DNA of 64,000 bases from Pelodiscus sinensis (lineage: Eukaryota; Chordata; Testudines; Trionychidae), in the NCBI RefSeq assembly GCF_049634645.1, contig NC_134727.1:31105898-31169897 (forward strand), given 5' to 3'. Under the pieces are notes generated by a model. That model ran no database searches, was not told the DNA's origin, and saw only the letters and a list, made by a program, of their open reading frames with translations. Positions 33,832-45,175 of the stretch are shown piece after piece. Position 1 is the first letter of the stretch, and each line of letters begins with the position of its first letter. Made by a program: the position numbers and the translations under genes.

Positions 33832-34122
33832 GGGTATGTCTACACTACAGCATTATTTCAAAATAGTTTATTTTGAAATAATGCGTCTACACACAAAATG
33901 CATTTCAAAATAGCGTCCACACTGAGTGGATGCTGAATCGCGTTTAAGGCCGGCCAGGTCCGGCAGGGCATGAGTTTAGGACTTACTTTGTGTGGCTGCT
34001 GCCTGAGGCTGTCTGAGGTCTGTGCTTAAAGGGAAATAGCAGTTTGGCTGTGTAGACGCTAGTAAAGTTATTTCAAAATAACAGCTGTTATTTTGAAATA
34101 ACTTTGCTGTGTAGACATACCC
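33832..34122. mobile_element. 291-bp Harbinger-type MITE
   Basis: Ends GGGTATGTCTACACTACAGC and GCTGTGTAGACATACCC, flanked by TAG on both sides (33829-33831 and 34123-34125), a perfect 3-bp duplication as PIF/Harbinger makes. The interior GAGTGGATGCTGAATCG, GCATGAGTTTAGGACTTACT and GAGGTCTGTGCTTAAAGGGA follows 11035-11155 of the 2.4-kb element, and the right 80 bp follow 13240-13320. It is an internal-deletion derivative of that lineage. Confidence 0.9.
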
Positions 34123-34125
34123 TAG

Positions 34126-37100
34126 GACAATGCTCTTTGCCATGATTTGTGTGCATGTTGACAACTTCAGATCGCATTGGTGTGAATGGAATTACCGCTA
34201 ATGAAAACCTATGTAATGTCACAGTCCACATTCCATTGCTGAAGGGGGATGTGGAAGACCTGCGGACCTTGAGACAACTGTGGTTGATGACTCCTTGTCC
34301 TGTTGGAGGTGGGTTTTTTAGGTCATTCATTTGGCCTGTTATATCTGAAACAGCTGCCCTCCTTGTGGCCTCTTGAACTGCTGTGATATGTGATTTCTGC
34401 TGAAATACATTTGGTGGGAGTTGGGATATAATGTTCTTTTTTCAGTGGGTGATGCTGTTGTTTTTTTTCCAAGCTTGACGCTGGTGCAAAATACACCTCT
34501 CCTTAACCATTAAGAACTTTTTTAAAAAAAATCAATAGCTATGTAATTCTTAGGATTGATAGGCGATGTATTCTGAAGGTAGCTATTATGAGATCATGTT
34601 CAACAATGGAAACAAGAAAGAAAAGAGACTGGCCCCGTAAGATACGTAATAGATTTTGCCACATGCTTTGGCCTTAGATATAAGCTCTTGATTCTTACTA
34701 CCTGATGGGGAAACATCTCCTTGAATTCTAAGTGACCATTAAAATTAACTCCCACGCCATTCATGAAACTGTGATACAGACCTGTTTGAACAAGAAATTC
34801 TATTCCCAGAGCTCTTCCAACATTACAGTAAGAGCAAGGTCACCTACTAAAACAGGAAGAGTTTGACAAACTAGCCTCAAATGGTTTTCTCTCTCTTTTT
34901 AATCTTGGTGGACTCTTTGAAGATGGGAAATAGCATGTCTTCCGTTCTCTCACTCCCTTTTGTTTTATCCCCCTTCCCTATGGAGTTTCTTGGCCCAGCA
35001 AATGGTGCTGGTTGGTCTCTCCTCTTCCTTGCCACCAAAGTAAAGGAATTCAAAGCTGACTAGCCCTGTGCCTGGCTTCTATCACAGCACATGGGGGAGA
35101 TGAAAGGTAGGTGGGTGGCAGTAAGAGATCTTTTCTGGGAGCAAAGAAGGGATGAGCATATCCTCATCCACCCACCAAAGGTGTGAAAGAGCTCAGTTCC
35201 AATTCAGAGACTGAAGTGAAGTGGGAAAATTGTCAGAAATGTTTAATGCCCAGGATTGCTTATAATTCAGTGTCCCCTTGCTCTTTTGAAAATCTGGGCA
35301 CTTCTTTTAGGTGCACACATGGGAGCTTGAGCTTTTGAAAAATCTGTTCTTCAGGATCTATACAGTGATTTGAGTTGTGACTGCAGAGACTAAAACGTGA
35401 TTTGGTTTTAATTTGACTGCAAACTTTCTAAGGCTTAGAGGGGAGAGGTTAGTGCCATCTAAACAGAACTGGTCCCACCTCATGAACTATTGGTTTCTGC
35501 ACACAGCAGTGCGATGCACATGTCTCTTAATATGGTCATTATGTGTTTATCAGTGTAACTGAGATCAAGAACCCGGACCTAAGACTCAAAATGCTTTGAT
35601 AATCAACAGAACAGAGATTGTACTAGCGCTCTATAGTAGAGAAAAAATTAGAATTTGATTTGGTAGGTGAATGGAAGATAAACGAATATAGTGGACATAG
35701 CGAAATACATTTTAGGTGTAAGTTTTGCATAACTGTAGTGGAGTTCAGTATATTTCAGTCTTATTGGGAGAAAATATGGTAATATTTTCTAAAGGATATT
35801 ATTCTGTTCAATTAATTCTAGAACAGATTTTTAGCATGAATTTCTATCTAAACATAAATCAAATTTTTAATTTTAGCTCTTTATTTTTGTGTTCAAATTC
35901 TGTTGTTGGAACTGTAGTGGTAATCTGTGAAAGTAAAAGTTGTATCAAATAAATGTAAATAAATGCAGTTTTTTGGTTTTCCTTGATAGTTTTTGTCTTT
36001 AGTTCTGCTCTAGAAGAAGATAAATAAACCACTACATAAACACAGAACTGCATTTCTCCTCATGATGTGCTAGTTCTTCAGTATCATAAAATATATTATA
36101 TGTGGTCTCCCGACAGAATCTTGAGCCTGAGCTTGCATCCTACTGAGGCAAGCCAGGGGCTGAATTCAGTAGTTTTGCTTGAGGAAGAAATGCAGTATTT
36201 GTCCCCTGTTTATATGTGAACATCACATGAAATTCATTCATGGTTCCTCATCACCTACTTCTGTATTTGTTGCTTATAATAGAAGAAGCTTTGATTTTGT
36301 GATGGCTAGTAAGATTTTGAATTCTTCTGATATCCAAGATTTATTTTTTAAATTACATATTATTAAAAGGGAAGTTAAACAAAGGATACATATGGAAGAG
36401 CACTGCAAACATAAGAAGAAATGGTAGTTGGAGTGAGTGTGATCTGAACAGCATATCCTACCTGAGAGGCAGTTTACACTAAAACATAAAATCACTCTGA
36501 TTAAGTGTCTGTGAAAGTAGGATATCAAGCGTGTGGTATTAAGGAGATAAAAAGCAGAATACTTGGGAAGGTAATAAGGTTTGCAGAATAAGGGTTCAGG
36601 GTTCACTGAACTAAAACAAAGAAATTAAAATTATACAAGATCTGAGTCTCATTTCCTTTAAGCCTCCTTCATGCTCCTCCAGCTGTGCAAAAGGGATGTT
36701 AAAATGGGGTACTATTAATGAGAATCAGATCCACACTGACTAAGGAAGAAAGGAAACCTGAAAGAGCCGTTATCAAAGTTGTCAACCTTCTCCGACTAAA
36801 AAAATTGCCCTTTTCCTGCTAATCCTTTAGGGCTGGACTCCCAGCTAAGGCGCCAGTAGGATTTTACTGTTTGACGAGCTCTGTTTAAATTGTATCTCTA
36901 GCAATTTAAAATTCAACCAAACCCTTTTAGGAAACCAGCATGGGCAGGTTGGAGATAGACTATTATTCACTAGATGCCCATTGTGAAAGATCAAAATATT
37001 CAGTTTCATCATGGAAAAAAAATTATTAAATCTTATTTTAATTTAAAAATGGGAGCAGCTCATGAATAAGAAAGAAGGCCACTTATCACTTTGCATTCTT

Positions 37101-37266
37101 TAGACCTAATCCATCAGTGATTTACTCCAGTTCCTTGCGCTCTGATTTCAGAAGAGTAAAATTGCAGTAACACAGTAGGAAATCAGCCCCAATTATTTTT
37201 TTATTACCACAATAGTCATTATATGTTTGCATGTACAATGAATGTATACACTTGTATTGTCTACAC
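34126..37266. other. Unique AT-rich DNA; no gene recognised
   Basis: No terminal-repeat elements or protein motifs seen. Some AT-rich frames of 60-110 codons lack any family resemblance. Confidence 0.45.
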
Positions 37267-37294
37267 CAGTGTTTCTCAAAGTGTTCCATGTGCC

Positions 37295-37534
37295 CAGGGC
37301 TGACTTATCCATTAGGCACAGTGCCTAGGGCCCACGATACTTTTCACATCAGAAAAAAATGAACCTTTTAGGGCCCATGAAAATCTATTAAATTTTGCCT
37401 AAAACAAACAAAAAAAAATGTTGAAGTATTTAAAGTTATATCAAAAATAATTTTTAATATTGATGTTGTTATGGTGGGAGGGGCCTACGAAGGCAGAAGT
37501 GCCTAGGGCCCACAAAAGTCATAATGCAGCCCTG
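37295..37534. mobile_element. 240-bp hAT-type element nested in the outer hAT
   Basis: Ends CAGGGCTGACTTATCC and ATAATGCAGCCCTG. Flanks CATGTGCC (37287-37294) and CATGGGCC (37535-37542) match in seven of eight positions. The blocks GGCACAGTGCCTAGGGCCCA and GAAGTGCCTAGGGCCCAC occur near both ends. Confidence 0.85.
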
Positions 37535-37682
37535 CATGGGCCCGCTTTGGGAAAGCCACAAGTGAGCCCATATTGCTTTCTTTGTCCATAGCCACGGAGC
37601 TTCATGGCTCTCATTGGCTCTGGTTCTCTCTTCCCAGCCAAGGAGAGACTTGGGAAGCTCCGTGGCTATGGACCCTTTAGGC

Positions 37683-38209
37683 CAGGGGCGGGCAAGATAG
37701 ACTCTGCGGGCCAAATGCGGCCCGCCAAGCTGATTGATCAGGCCTGCAGCCGCCCTGCCACTCCCCTGCCCTCAGGCCAATCGAGGCCTGGGAATGGGAA
37801 AATGTGCAGTGTCCTTCCCTGCCAGGGGTGTGCAGTACCTAAAGAGACCTGTCAGCTGTTCTGGGTGTGGGTCTCTAGGCACTGCAAACCCCTGGCAGGA
37901 CAGGAAGGGAAGGTAAAGACTTCACGTGTTCCTCCGACTCCGCAAAGTCGTCTTCTGCTGCCAGGAGTGCGTGGTGCCCAGAGGAAACCGCTAGCTTTTC
38001 AAAACGGCTGTCGATTCTCTCTAGGTGCCACATATCCCAGGCAGGGTGGTGGGCGGGGGATAAAACTTCATGGGCTCCCCCATTCTCAGGCCAATCAGGG
38101 TCTGTAGGCAGGGGAGCATGCAAAATCTCCTAGCCCCATCCCTTATGGGGCGGCCAATGGCCACTTCTAAAATTTTCAAAGTGGCCCCCTATCTTATTGC
38201 CCACCCCTG
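37683..38209. mobile_element. 527-bp hAT-type element with CAGGGGCGGGCAA ends
   Basis: Ends CAGGGGCGGGCAAGATAG and CTTATTGCCCACCCCTG are good inverted repeats. Flanks CTTTAGGC (37675-37682) and CTTTAGGT (38210-38217) match in seven of eight. Opposed TGCCAGGGGTGTGCAG / GCACTGCAAACCCCTGGCA blocks lie inside. The reading frames of 60-167 codons crossing it are chance frames in GC-rich repeat DNA. Confidence 0.9.
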
Positions 38210-38513
38210 CTTTAGGTAAACATAATGGCATGGGCCCTTTAGCAGCTGTCCCAAAGCAGGCCATGGAACACTTCAAAGGGTTCTGGACCAGCCTTACTGA
38301 GAGGAAATAGAAAACTTAAATGTTTGCATCCTTTCCAAAGCCTCTCTAAATCGGTCCAGTTTCTGACTCAGCAATCACTTAAGTACATGCTTAAAGTGAA
38401 ATGCATCTTTAAGGAGAATATTTTAAAAGGTACAAAGGATAGTGAGGCCACCAATTCCCAGTTAAAACCAGTGGGATTTAGGCAACTAACTGTTCTGGAA
38501 AATCTCCCACTAA

Positions 38514-38872
38514 GACCTTGTCTGCGCTTTAGAGTTTTGTTGACAAAAGGCAGCTTTTGTCAACAAAGCAGCAAATGTGTATACTCTGTGTATACTACAG
38601 GAGGTAGTGAATCATGGGGCATTGAGACCCGTCCCAATATATGCCATGATCCACTCTGCCTTCCTACAGCACTTAGAGATAGAAGGTGGTGAGCTGGATT
38701 GTGAGCTAGGTACCCACAGTGCACTGCTCACACTGTCGATGATAGTACCTCGACGGTGGATGCATTCTTCCAACAGAATGAGTGTGCACGCGCATGAAGA
38801 GTGATTTTTATTGTAGTTATTTTTGAGTGTCAACATAACTATGCTGACAACTCCTGTAGTGTAGAGAAGGCC
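38514..38872. mobile_element. Harbinger-type MITE with TAA duplication
   Basis: Left GACCTTGTCTGCGCTTTAGA and right CTGTAGTGTAGAGAAGGCC are decayed family termini; TAA flanks both sides (38511-38513 and 38873-38875). Internal TTTTGTTGACAAAAGGCAGC and CTTTTGTCAACAAAGC form a hairpin near the left end. Confidence 0.8.
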
Positions 38873-38875
38873 TAA

Positions 38876-39674
38876 GTGTTGGATGTAAGCTTGTGTTTGA
38901 ATGCTCTGCTGAATCAGGGCTGAATGGTTAGTAGTTAGTGGAGAAGTGCAAAACTGGCTCTGAGTTACAATCATCAGAAGAAGGCAAACTGTGTCAAATA
39001 CCTTTTTATTATTCTTCCTCTTCCTCTGAGCTGTTTCACATAAAATTTTCTGCATTGTTCATTACATAATTTTATCATATCTGACAGCTCTTTTTGCTTA
39101 TCCCTCCCCCCACTTACATTTTATATATCTCTGGCATTTTTATTCCAGCACTTAGACATCTTGTGTGCAAAGTTTACATTAATCTCAGAATTTCTCCAGG
39201 ATAAGTATAGGACAGAATGAGCATATAGTTATGTCAAATGGGAGTTTTATCCTAAATATCCAAAATAAAAAAGATATGATCCTTTTGAGCCTTTATTTTT
39301 TAAGGTAAGGTTTGCATACTGACAGACAGACAAGCTGAAACTACTTGAGTTCTTCTAACTTAATTATCCCTAGCTATAATAGCTAAAAAATTGTAGAACT
39401 TCTAGCAGGTAAATGAGTGCAGCTGGTGTACTCAAGAGACAGTCAGAAGCTTAAAAGAGGTGGCTGGCAGGTTGTAATTGTAATATATCTGGGATTCTAA
39501 TGTTCATCTGTGATCTGCAGTTTGAAATATAAATGCTTGGCTCTCCAATTATGCTGGTGGAAGGGAGCAAATGGGCAGATCGGGAGGGGGAGTATGAGAG
39601 GGAGAAGTAAGGTTTCTTTGACATAACCCGCTTCCCTACCAGTGCAAAGAAAACCTCTGCAAGCAGCTTTCTGA
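38876..39674. other. Unique DNA; nothing recognised
   Basis: No coding or repeat signal that I can support. Confidence 0.45.
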
Positions 39675-39967
39675 GGTCAGGTTTACACTAAAGGGAAAGT
39701 CAAATTAAGATATGTAACTCCAGCTATGCTAATTACATAGCTGGAGTTCATGTACCTTAATTTGAGTCTCCACGCCATCCCCACAGCGGGAGGCTGACAG
39801 GAGCAAATGCTCACGTCAGCTTCCCTTACTCCTCATGGGAGCAGGAGTAACGGCTGCCAACAGGGGCATACTCTGAGTTCAATTTAATGAGTCTTTACTA
39901 GACCCACTAAATTGATCTCCGGAAGATTGATTGTGGCATCGATCTTCCCCCTAGTGGAGCCATAGCC
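39675..39967. mobile_element. Harbinger-type MITE
   Basis: Left GGTCAGGTTTACACTAAAGG and right CTAGTGGAGCCATAGCC are decayed termini. A strong inverted pair, AACTCCAGCTATG / CATAGCTGGAGTT, lies at about 39717-39749, and a GATCTCCGGAAGATTGATTG then GCATCGATCTTCC block near the right end. The interior resembles the copy at 46244. Confidence 0.7.
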
Positions 39968-40639
39968 TGGGTTAATAGCAGAGGAGAACAAAGCTGGAAG
40001 GAAGTCCAAGTACTTTCTGCTGACTTGTAGATCTGTGGTAGGAAATCTGTGCAGGAGGTAGCTGTGATCTCCCCCTCTGCAGTGCAGATGGAAGTGGGGC
40101 TCTGGTACATACTGTACACTGTTCAGATGCTAATGAGTTAAGTCTAGTAATTGCTATTTTGTAACTGTATCCTTTTTTGCAAGAAAGGCTTCTTCCTTGT
40201 CAGCTTAAAGTACTTGCTTGCAAGTACCTGTATGTCCAGATGGGCCTGAGATAGACACATACGGAGCAGCCAGAGGCAACACAGTTCCTAATAAAGCTAT
40301 ATTACTATGTGGGAGAACAGATCTTTGATGGCACAGTTGCAGGGGGATGGAGGAGGGGAGCCATCACCAGGAATAGCCAAGGATCTGAAGGGGAGAATGC
40401 AACTCCATGTCTGTATGTTGATCATTGTGAAGTTTTGGACTGCTTTTCCTTATGAGAATGAAATGTCTGGACCCCTGTTCATTTTCTCCTCCTAATGCTC
40501 CTCTTAGTCTTTTTGTTATTTGAGTCTTTCTTCGCTGTAATTATGATGGTACTGTCCATGTTCACACTACTCACAGGGCACTTTAAGTGAATTTTGTTGC
40601 TCTGGCTGCTGCCAGGGAATTGCCATGAGTCCTGCTACG
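39968..40639. other. Unique DNA; nothing recognised
   Basis: No supported gene or element. Confidence 0.4.
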
Positions 40640-40758
40640 TGAGCCATGGGCACCAGCAGCAGAACATAAATAGTAAGCGGCTAGATGCAGTCCGTGGCCA
40701 GATCAAATTATTAGGTGGGCTGGATCTGTCCCGCGGGCCAAAACTTGCCCAGCCCTGC
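40640..40758. mobile_element. Truncated hAT-type fragment
   Basis: GTGGCCAGATCAAATTATTA, GTGGGCTGGATCTGTCCCGC, GGGCCAAAACTTGCCCAGCC and a final CTG are the right-hand end of the CAGGGGTGGGCAA family. The left end and duplication are not found. Confidence 0.55.
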
Positions 40759-41354
40759 AGTAGATGGTGATGTAATTTCATTAATAAGAAATGTGTGGCT
40801 CCTGACAAAAATTATTGCCTACCCCCTGATTTAGATAATCCTTCATTTCATTGTAAAATCAGTCACTCTGAAACCAAACATTATGCCTACTGACTTTTCT
40901 TCGTGTTTGTGCTAATGGCATTTAAAAAGGCATTGTGTGCCTTATTATGGATTCAAAAAGAATTAAAGGAATGAATGGGAAATGAGGAACAGCCAGGGGA
41001 AAATATATTTTACTGTATAAAGAGTGTGGTAGTGAAAAATAAAAATCACTAATGTGATAAACTTCTCTCTCCTCCTCCTTTGCAAGCACACAGTGGTAGG
41101 CTTGTGTTCCATATTCATATCTAGTGTGCACAGTGGGAACCCGAAAAGAGGAAGTATCATTATATTTAGATTTTCATCATTTAATGCAAGGTTATGCTGA
41201 CAACTCCTCCAGGCTGAGCTATTTTCAGACATGATGGACTCAAAGATTGGGTCGAGTATGCGGAGTCCACTGCTTTTCTAAAAAGCCAACCATTCTGTCA
41301 TCAGAAACGTTTAGATGTAAGCCTTCATAATGCAGATGTTACAGGTCCATATCC
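40759..41354. other. Unique AT-rich DNA
   Basis: No supported gene or element. Confidence 0.4.
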
Positions 41355-42100
41355 TTCTAAATGTTTACTCCTGGGGAAATTCTGTGCCACTGTGGGCACA
41401 TAATTAATGAGCTGACTATGTTTTGCGCAGAAAAAAAGCTGCTGCAGTTCTGCCTTTAGCCCACCAGGGGGTACTGTGGCGATAGAACAGAGCAGTAGCT
41501 CCAGGCCAACTAGGGGAGAAGAGCCTTCCTTCTGCACAGTGCTTGTTGCACCAGGTCCAGAGGCAGACAGCATGGGATTGATGGGGGAGATCAGACAAGG
41601 GTTTACAAGGCCTAGTAGAAGAGGAGAGACTGGGGCAGGGGCTGAATGGTGATTGTGGAGGTACAGGGCCGTGGGGGGAGGGAGGTTCCGGGCCACATGG
41701 TGATGGCGGAGGGAGTACAGAGCCATATAGAGTTGGCTGAGTGGGGGCAAAGAGATGCATGAGGATGGGGAAGGAAGTTCAGTGCCACATGGGGGAGAGT
41801 TTGTGGGTGTCTGAATGGGGATAAAGGGACATATGGATAGGGGGTGCCAGTATACACAGTGGTGCAGGGACAAATGAGGATGGGGGCCTGACTGAATGGG
41901 AAAGGCTAAGGATAAGGTAGGATATACATGGAGGAGGTTCTCTAACAATCCCTTCTCTTCCCCCAGTTCCATACTTTTCCTACCCGCACCCAACAGCCCT
42001 CTAAATTCATGCCCACGCTCCTTTCCAGCAGTAATTTCCCTCTCCCTCAGCTCCTCTGTTACCAGTGACTTCCCTCAGCCTTTGCATTGGTTCTGAGGAG
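41355..42100. repeat. Interspersed repeat with a purine-rich imperfect tandem tract
   Basis: The left part (TTTACTCCTGGGGAAATTCT, GTGCCACTGTGGGCACATAA) looks like a dispersed reptile repeat I cannot classify. From 41640 to 41890 a G/A-rich sequence repeats loosely with GGGCCACATGGTGATGG-like and GTGCCACATGGGGGAG-like blocks. This tract creates a 222-codon minus-strand frame of Pro/His/Ser-rich low-complexity sequence that I do not accept as a gene. Confidence 0.5.
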
Positions 42101-42230
42101 CGGGCTTCTGCTCTGTGGTTTAAATCGCCTCTCTGCGAGGATCACTGTTCCATATTGTGGCCCATACTTGGATTCAAGCACAATGATAGGTTCAGTAGAC
42201 TAGCTAGATTGACCATGATCATGTTTCTTA

Positions 42231-42593
42231 GGGTATGTCTACACTACCACCCTGCAAATGAAGCCCGGGATTTAAATATCCCGGGCTTCATTTGCATCTT
42301 GCTGGGCGCCGCCATTTTTAAAGCCCTGGTAGTTCGGACTCCATGCACGTGGCAGGGAGTAGGTAGTTCAAACGAGGAGTAACGGTAGTTCGAATTAGCC
42401 TAATTTGAACTACCTACTCCCTGCCGCGTGTAGCCGCGGGCACGGAGTCCGAACTACCGGGACTTTAAAAATGGCGGCGCCCGGCAAGATGCAAATGAAG
42501 TCCGGGATATTTAAATCCTGGGCTTCATTTGCAACTTCGGTTGACTACACTAACCACCCTAGTTCCAGCTAGCGTGGTAGTGTAGACATACCC
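42231..42593. mobile_element. 363-bp palindromic Harbinger-type MITE
   Basis: Ends GGGTATGTCTACACTACCAC and GTGGTAGTGTAGACATACCC pair almost perfectly. Flanks TTA and TCA suggest a decayed 3-bp duplication. The two halves fold on each other: GTAGTTCGGACTCC pairs with GGAGTCCGAACTAC, GTAGGTAGTTCAAAC with TTTGAACTACCTAC. Each arm has a GCCGCCATTTTT / AAAAATGGCGGC site (42308-42318 and 42467-42478) and an ATTTGCAT octamer-like site (42290-42297 and 42489-42496). No coding capacity. Confidence 0.9.
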
Positions 42594-42596
42594 TCA

Positions 42597-43780
42597 CTCT
42601 CAAAACCTTCATTTTTTAAAAATTTGGTTTCAAATAGGTTAAGTAGAAATGTAATTATTTCAAAGGTAAGAATTTTAAAGCATACTAGGGCTAAATTCAT
42701 TCAAACTAATTTAATCAGAATATTAATTCATTTTATTTGTCTTTTGTTAAAGGTTGTGTGTTCCTTTGATTTTGTTTTGAAGAAAAACAAATGTTTCCAA
42801 TTCCTTTTTAAAAGTAGCAAGTGTAGCATCTTTGCAATTACAAGCAACCTTACAAGTCTAAAGTAATGCACAGAAACAACTAAAGGGAACAGAATGAGAC
42901 AAATTATTTCAGTCCAAGGAATTATAGTAGAGAGAACATATTTTTTAAAATATTTTAAAATGCCTCTGTGCGGCACATGAATAGGTTTGGATACGTATTT
43001 AAGTGCTGGGTGCAGATGTCCTATTTTCTTGTCTACCATAATTATATCAATTTATAAAAAATGCTATGTACAATGACAGCTGGATTATCAGGACTGAAGG
43101 ATTGTTTTTTCCTCTATAGCCTCTCTTTACCACCACAGCTGTAAGCCTTTGCATGGTCAATAGAAAGCAATGTTCAGTTCTCTTAAATTCTTATTTAATT
43201 TAGAAAAGGTTTGTGAGAAATATAATCAATGGTGTAAATTAAATAAATTGCTTAAAGGTAGCATGTAGAACAAAGAAAGGCAATTCAACTTCTGTACTAC
43301 TTTAAGGATGGGATATTGCTGTATTATTCCTACCTAGCTCTTACCAGCATTATGTCAAATGGTGATAGTATTTGTACAGCCCTAATGGAGGAAAACAAGA
43401 ACCCTTTTCTAAAAAGCTTACAGTCTTAAAGCCAGACAGTGAAACTTGATATTGGTGTGAATTTTTATCGGGGGAATGGGGATCATTCATCCTGTTCAGA
43501 GGGACAGCGTAAAGATTTAGTACAAAAGCTAGCAGAAAATAAGAAGGGGAAAATTTTCAGGAAAGCTGGAATTTTGAAACTTGGAATACTTCAGTATAAC
43601 TATGAAGCTGGCCAAAACCAGGGGTAAGTCCTAATAATATCACTGAACTCTTTCCAGGGAAAAGGGTGGGGAAGCTCCATTTTGAAATTTATCCATATTT
43701 CCATCAGCTGCATGGTGCATCATTTTTATCCTCTTTAAGCTGGATTTCTCTGTATACACCATCTAGATACTTATATGGTA
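42597..43780. other. AT-rich unique DNA
   Basis: No supported gene or element. Confidence 0.45.
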
Positions 43781-43986
43781 TCTTTACCTAAGTATCTCAC
43801 AATTATTAAAGAATTTTCTCTTCAGAACACCCTTTAGGAGGTACTCTCCCAAATGTACATATGGGAAATGGACACTGGATTGTTTAAATGACTTGTGCAA
43901 GGTCACACTGAGCCAGGAATTGAATCCAAGTTCCTGACTTCTAGTCCAGTCATTAGGTCATCCTCCCTATCCTGTGCCACTTACTT
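43781..43986. mobile_element. MIR-like SINE fragment
   Basis: GTATCTCACAATTATTAAAG, CACCCTTTAGGAGGTACTCT, GACTTGTGCAAGGTCACACT, CAGGAATTGAATCCAAGTTC and CTTCTAGTCCAGTCATTAGG follow the order of the MIR core and 5' region in reverse orientation (decayed AGGTCACAC and GAATC motifs are diagnostic). Confidence 0.7.
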
Positions 43987-44365
43987 ATGGAATCATAGAA
44001 GATTAGGATTGGAAGAGACCTCAGCAGGTCATTGAGTTCAGCCCTCTGCTCAAAGCAGGACTAACCCCAACTAAATCATTCTAGCCAAGGGCTTTCTCAA
44101 ACTTGGCCTTAAAAACCTCTAAGGGTGGAGATTCTACAACCTCCTTAAGCAATCCGTTCCTGTGCTTCACCACCCACAATAGTGAAATAGTTTTTCCAAC
44201 CTAGACCTTCCCCACTGCAGCTTGAGACTATTGCTTCTCATTCTGTCACCTGCCACCACTGATGACTGCTGAGCTCCATCCTCTTTGAAACCCTCCTTCA
44301 GGTGAAGGCTGCTATCAAATCCCCTCTCTTCTCTTATGCAGACTAAACATGCTTAGTTCCCTCAG
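43987..44365 (-). mobile_element. Antisense CR1 LINE 3' region
   Basis: Starts GGAATCATAGAAGATTAGGA and GGAAGAGACCTCAGCAGGTC (reverse of the CR1 3' end) and continues with CAAACTTGGCCTTAAAAACC, AAACCCTCCTTCAGGTGAAG and TCCCTCAGACTCTTCATGAT. It is interrupted at about 44366 by a sense CR1 and resumes at 44758. Confidence 0.85.
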
Positions 44366-44757
44366 ACTCTTCATGATTCATAACATGACCTATGAAGGAA
44401 GACTGAAAGAATTGGGTTTGTTTAGTTTAGAAAAGACAAGACTGAGGGGGGACATGATAGCCATTTTCAGGTTGTTCATCTTGGCCTCTGAGGATAGAAC
44501 AAGAAGCAATGGGCTTAAACTGCAGCAAGGGAGGTTTAGGTTGGACATTAGGAAAAAGTTCCTAACTGTCAGGATGGTTAAACACTGGAATAAATTGCCT
44601 AGGGAGGTTGTGGAATCCCCATCTGTGGAGAGATTTAAGAGTTGGTTAGATAAATATCTATCAGGGATGGTCTAGACGGGTTTCAGTCCTGCCATGGGGG
44701 CAGGGGACTGGACTCGATGACCTCTCGAGGTCCCTTCCAGTCCTAGTATTTTATGAT
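44366..44757 (+). mobile_element. Sense CR1 LINE 3' end inserted in an antisense CR1
   Basis: A 5'-truncated copy with an open C-terminal ORF2 segment (LGLFSLEKTRLRGDMIAIFR, then FRLDIRKKFLT, VKHWNKLPREVVESPS), a stop, the short 3' UTR GATGACCTCTCGAGGTCCCT and TCCAGTCCTAGTATTTTATG, and a TTATGATTG tail. It closely parallels 7812-8133 plus 8727-8818. The host copy at 43987-44365 and 44758-45175 is more decayed and hence older. Confidence 0.9.
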
Positions 44758-45175
44758 TGTTTGTGCCCCAACACCAGAATCATGCCCTCTGCTGGACTCT
44801 CTCCAATTTGTCCACATGTAGTGGGGGGCTCCAAAACTAGACACAATACTCCAAATGTGGCCTCACAAGTGCCAAATAAAGGGGAATCATCACTTCCCTT
44901 GATATGCTGGCAATGGTCCTACTAATGCAGCCTAATATGTCATTATCTTTCTTGGCTACACGGGTACATTGTTGACTCAAATCCAACTTCTGATCTGCTG
45001 TAATCCCCAGGTCCTTTTCTATAGAACTGCTGCTTAGCCAGTCAATCCCCAGCTGGTAGCAATGCCTGGGATTCTTCCAACCTAAGTGTAAGACTCTGCA
45101 CTTGTCCTTATTAAACCTCATCAGATTTATTTCTGCCCAATTCTCCAATGTGTCTAGGTCACTGTGGTTCCTACC
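44758..45175 (-). mobile_element. Antisense CR1 LINE, continuation
   Basis: Read on the minus strand it encodes decayed ORF2 sequence: NLMRFNKDKCRVLHLGW, then DLGITADQKLDLSQQC, KKDNDILGCISRTIA and SREVMIPLYLALVRPHLEYCV. These follow the CR1 ORF2 thumb/C-terminal order. The frame is open for about 110 codons. Confidence 0.9.

Larger units (their letters stand above)
37267..38286. mobile_element. Outer hAT-type element with CAGTGTTTCTCAAA ends, hosting two insertions
   Basis: Left CAGTGTTTCTCAAAGTGTTCC (joined to CATG) and right CATGGAACACTTCAAAGGGT are imperfect inverted repeats. Inside, GTCCATAGCCACGGAGCTTC (about 37585) and its reverse complement (to about 37672) form a hairpin belonging to this outer element. 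The two nested elements at 37295-37534 and 37683-38209 interrupt it. The outer target duplication is not readable. Confidence 0.7.

Noticed and set aside
37604..38107. 167-codon plus-strand open frame
   Set aside because: Crosses the boundary of a hAT element with a readable target duplication; repeat-derived chance frame.
41325..41993. 222-codon minus-strand open frame
   Set aside because: Composition is Pro/Ser/His-rich and low-complexity, produced by a purine-rich imperfect tandem tract; no domain or start context.
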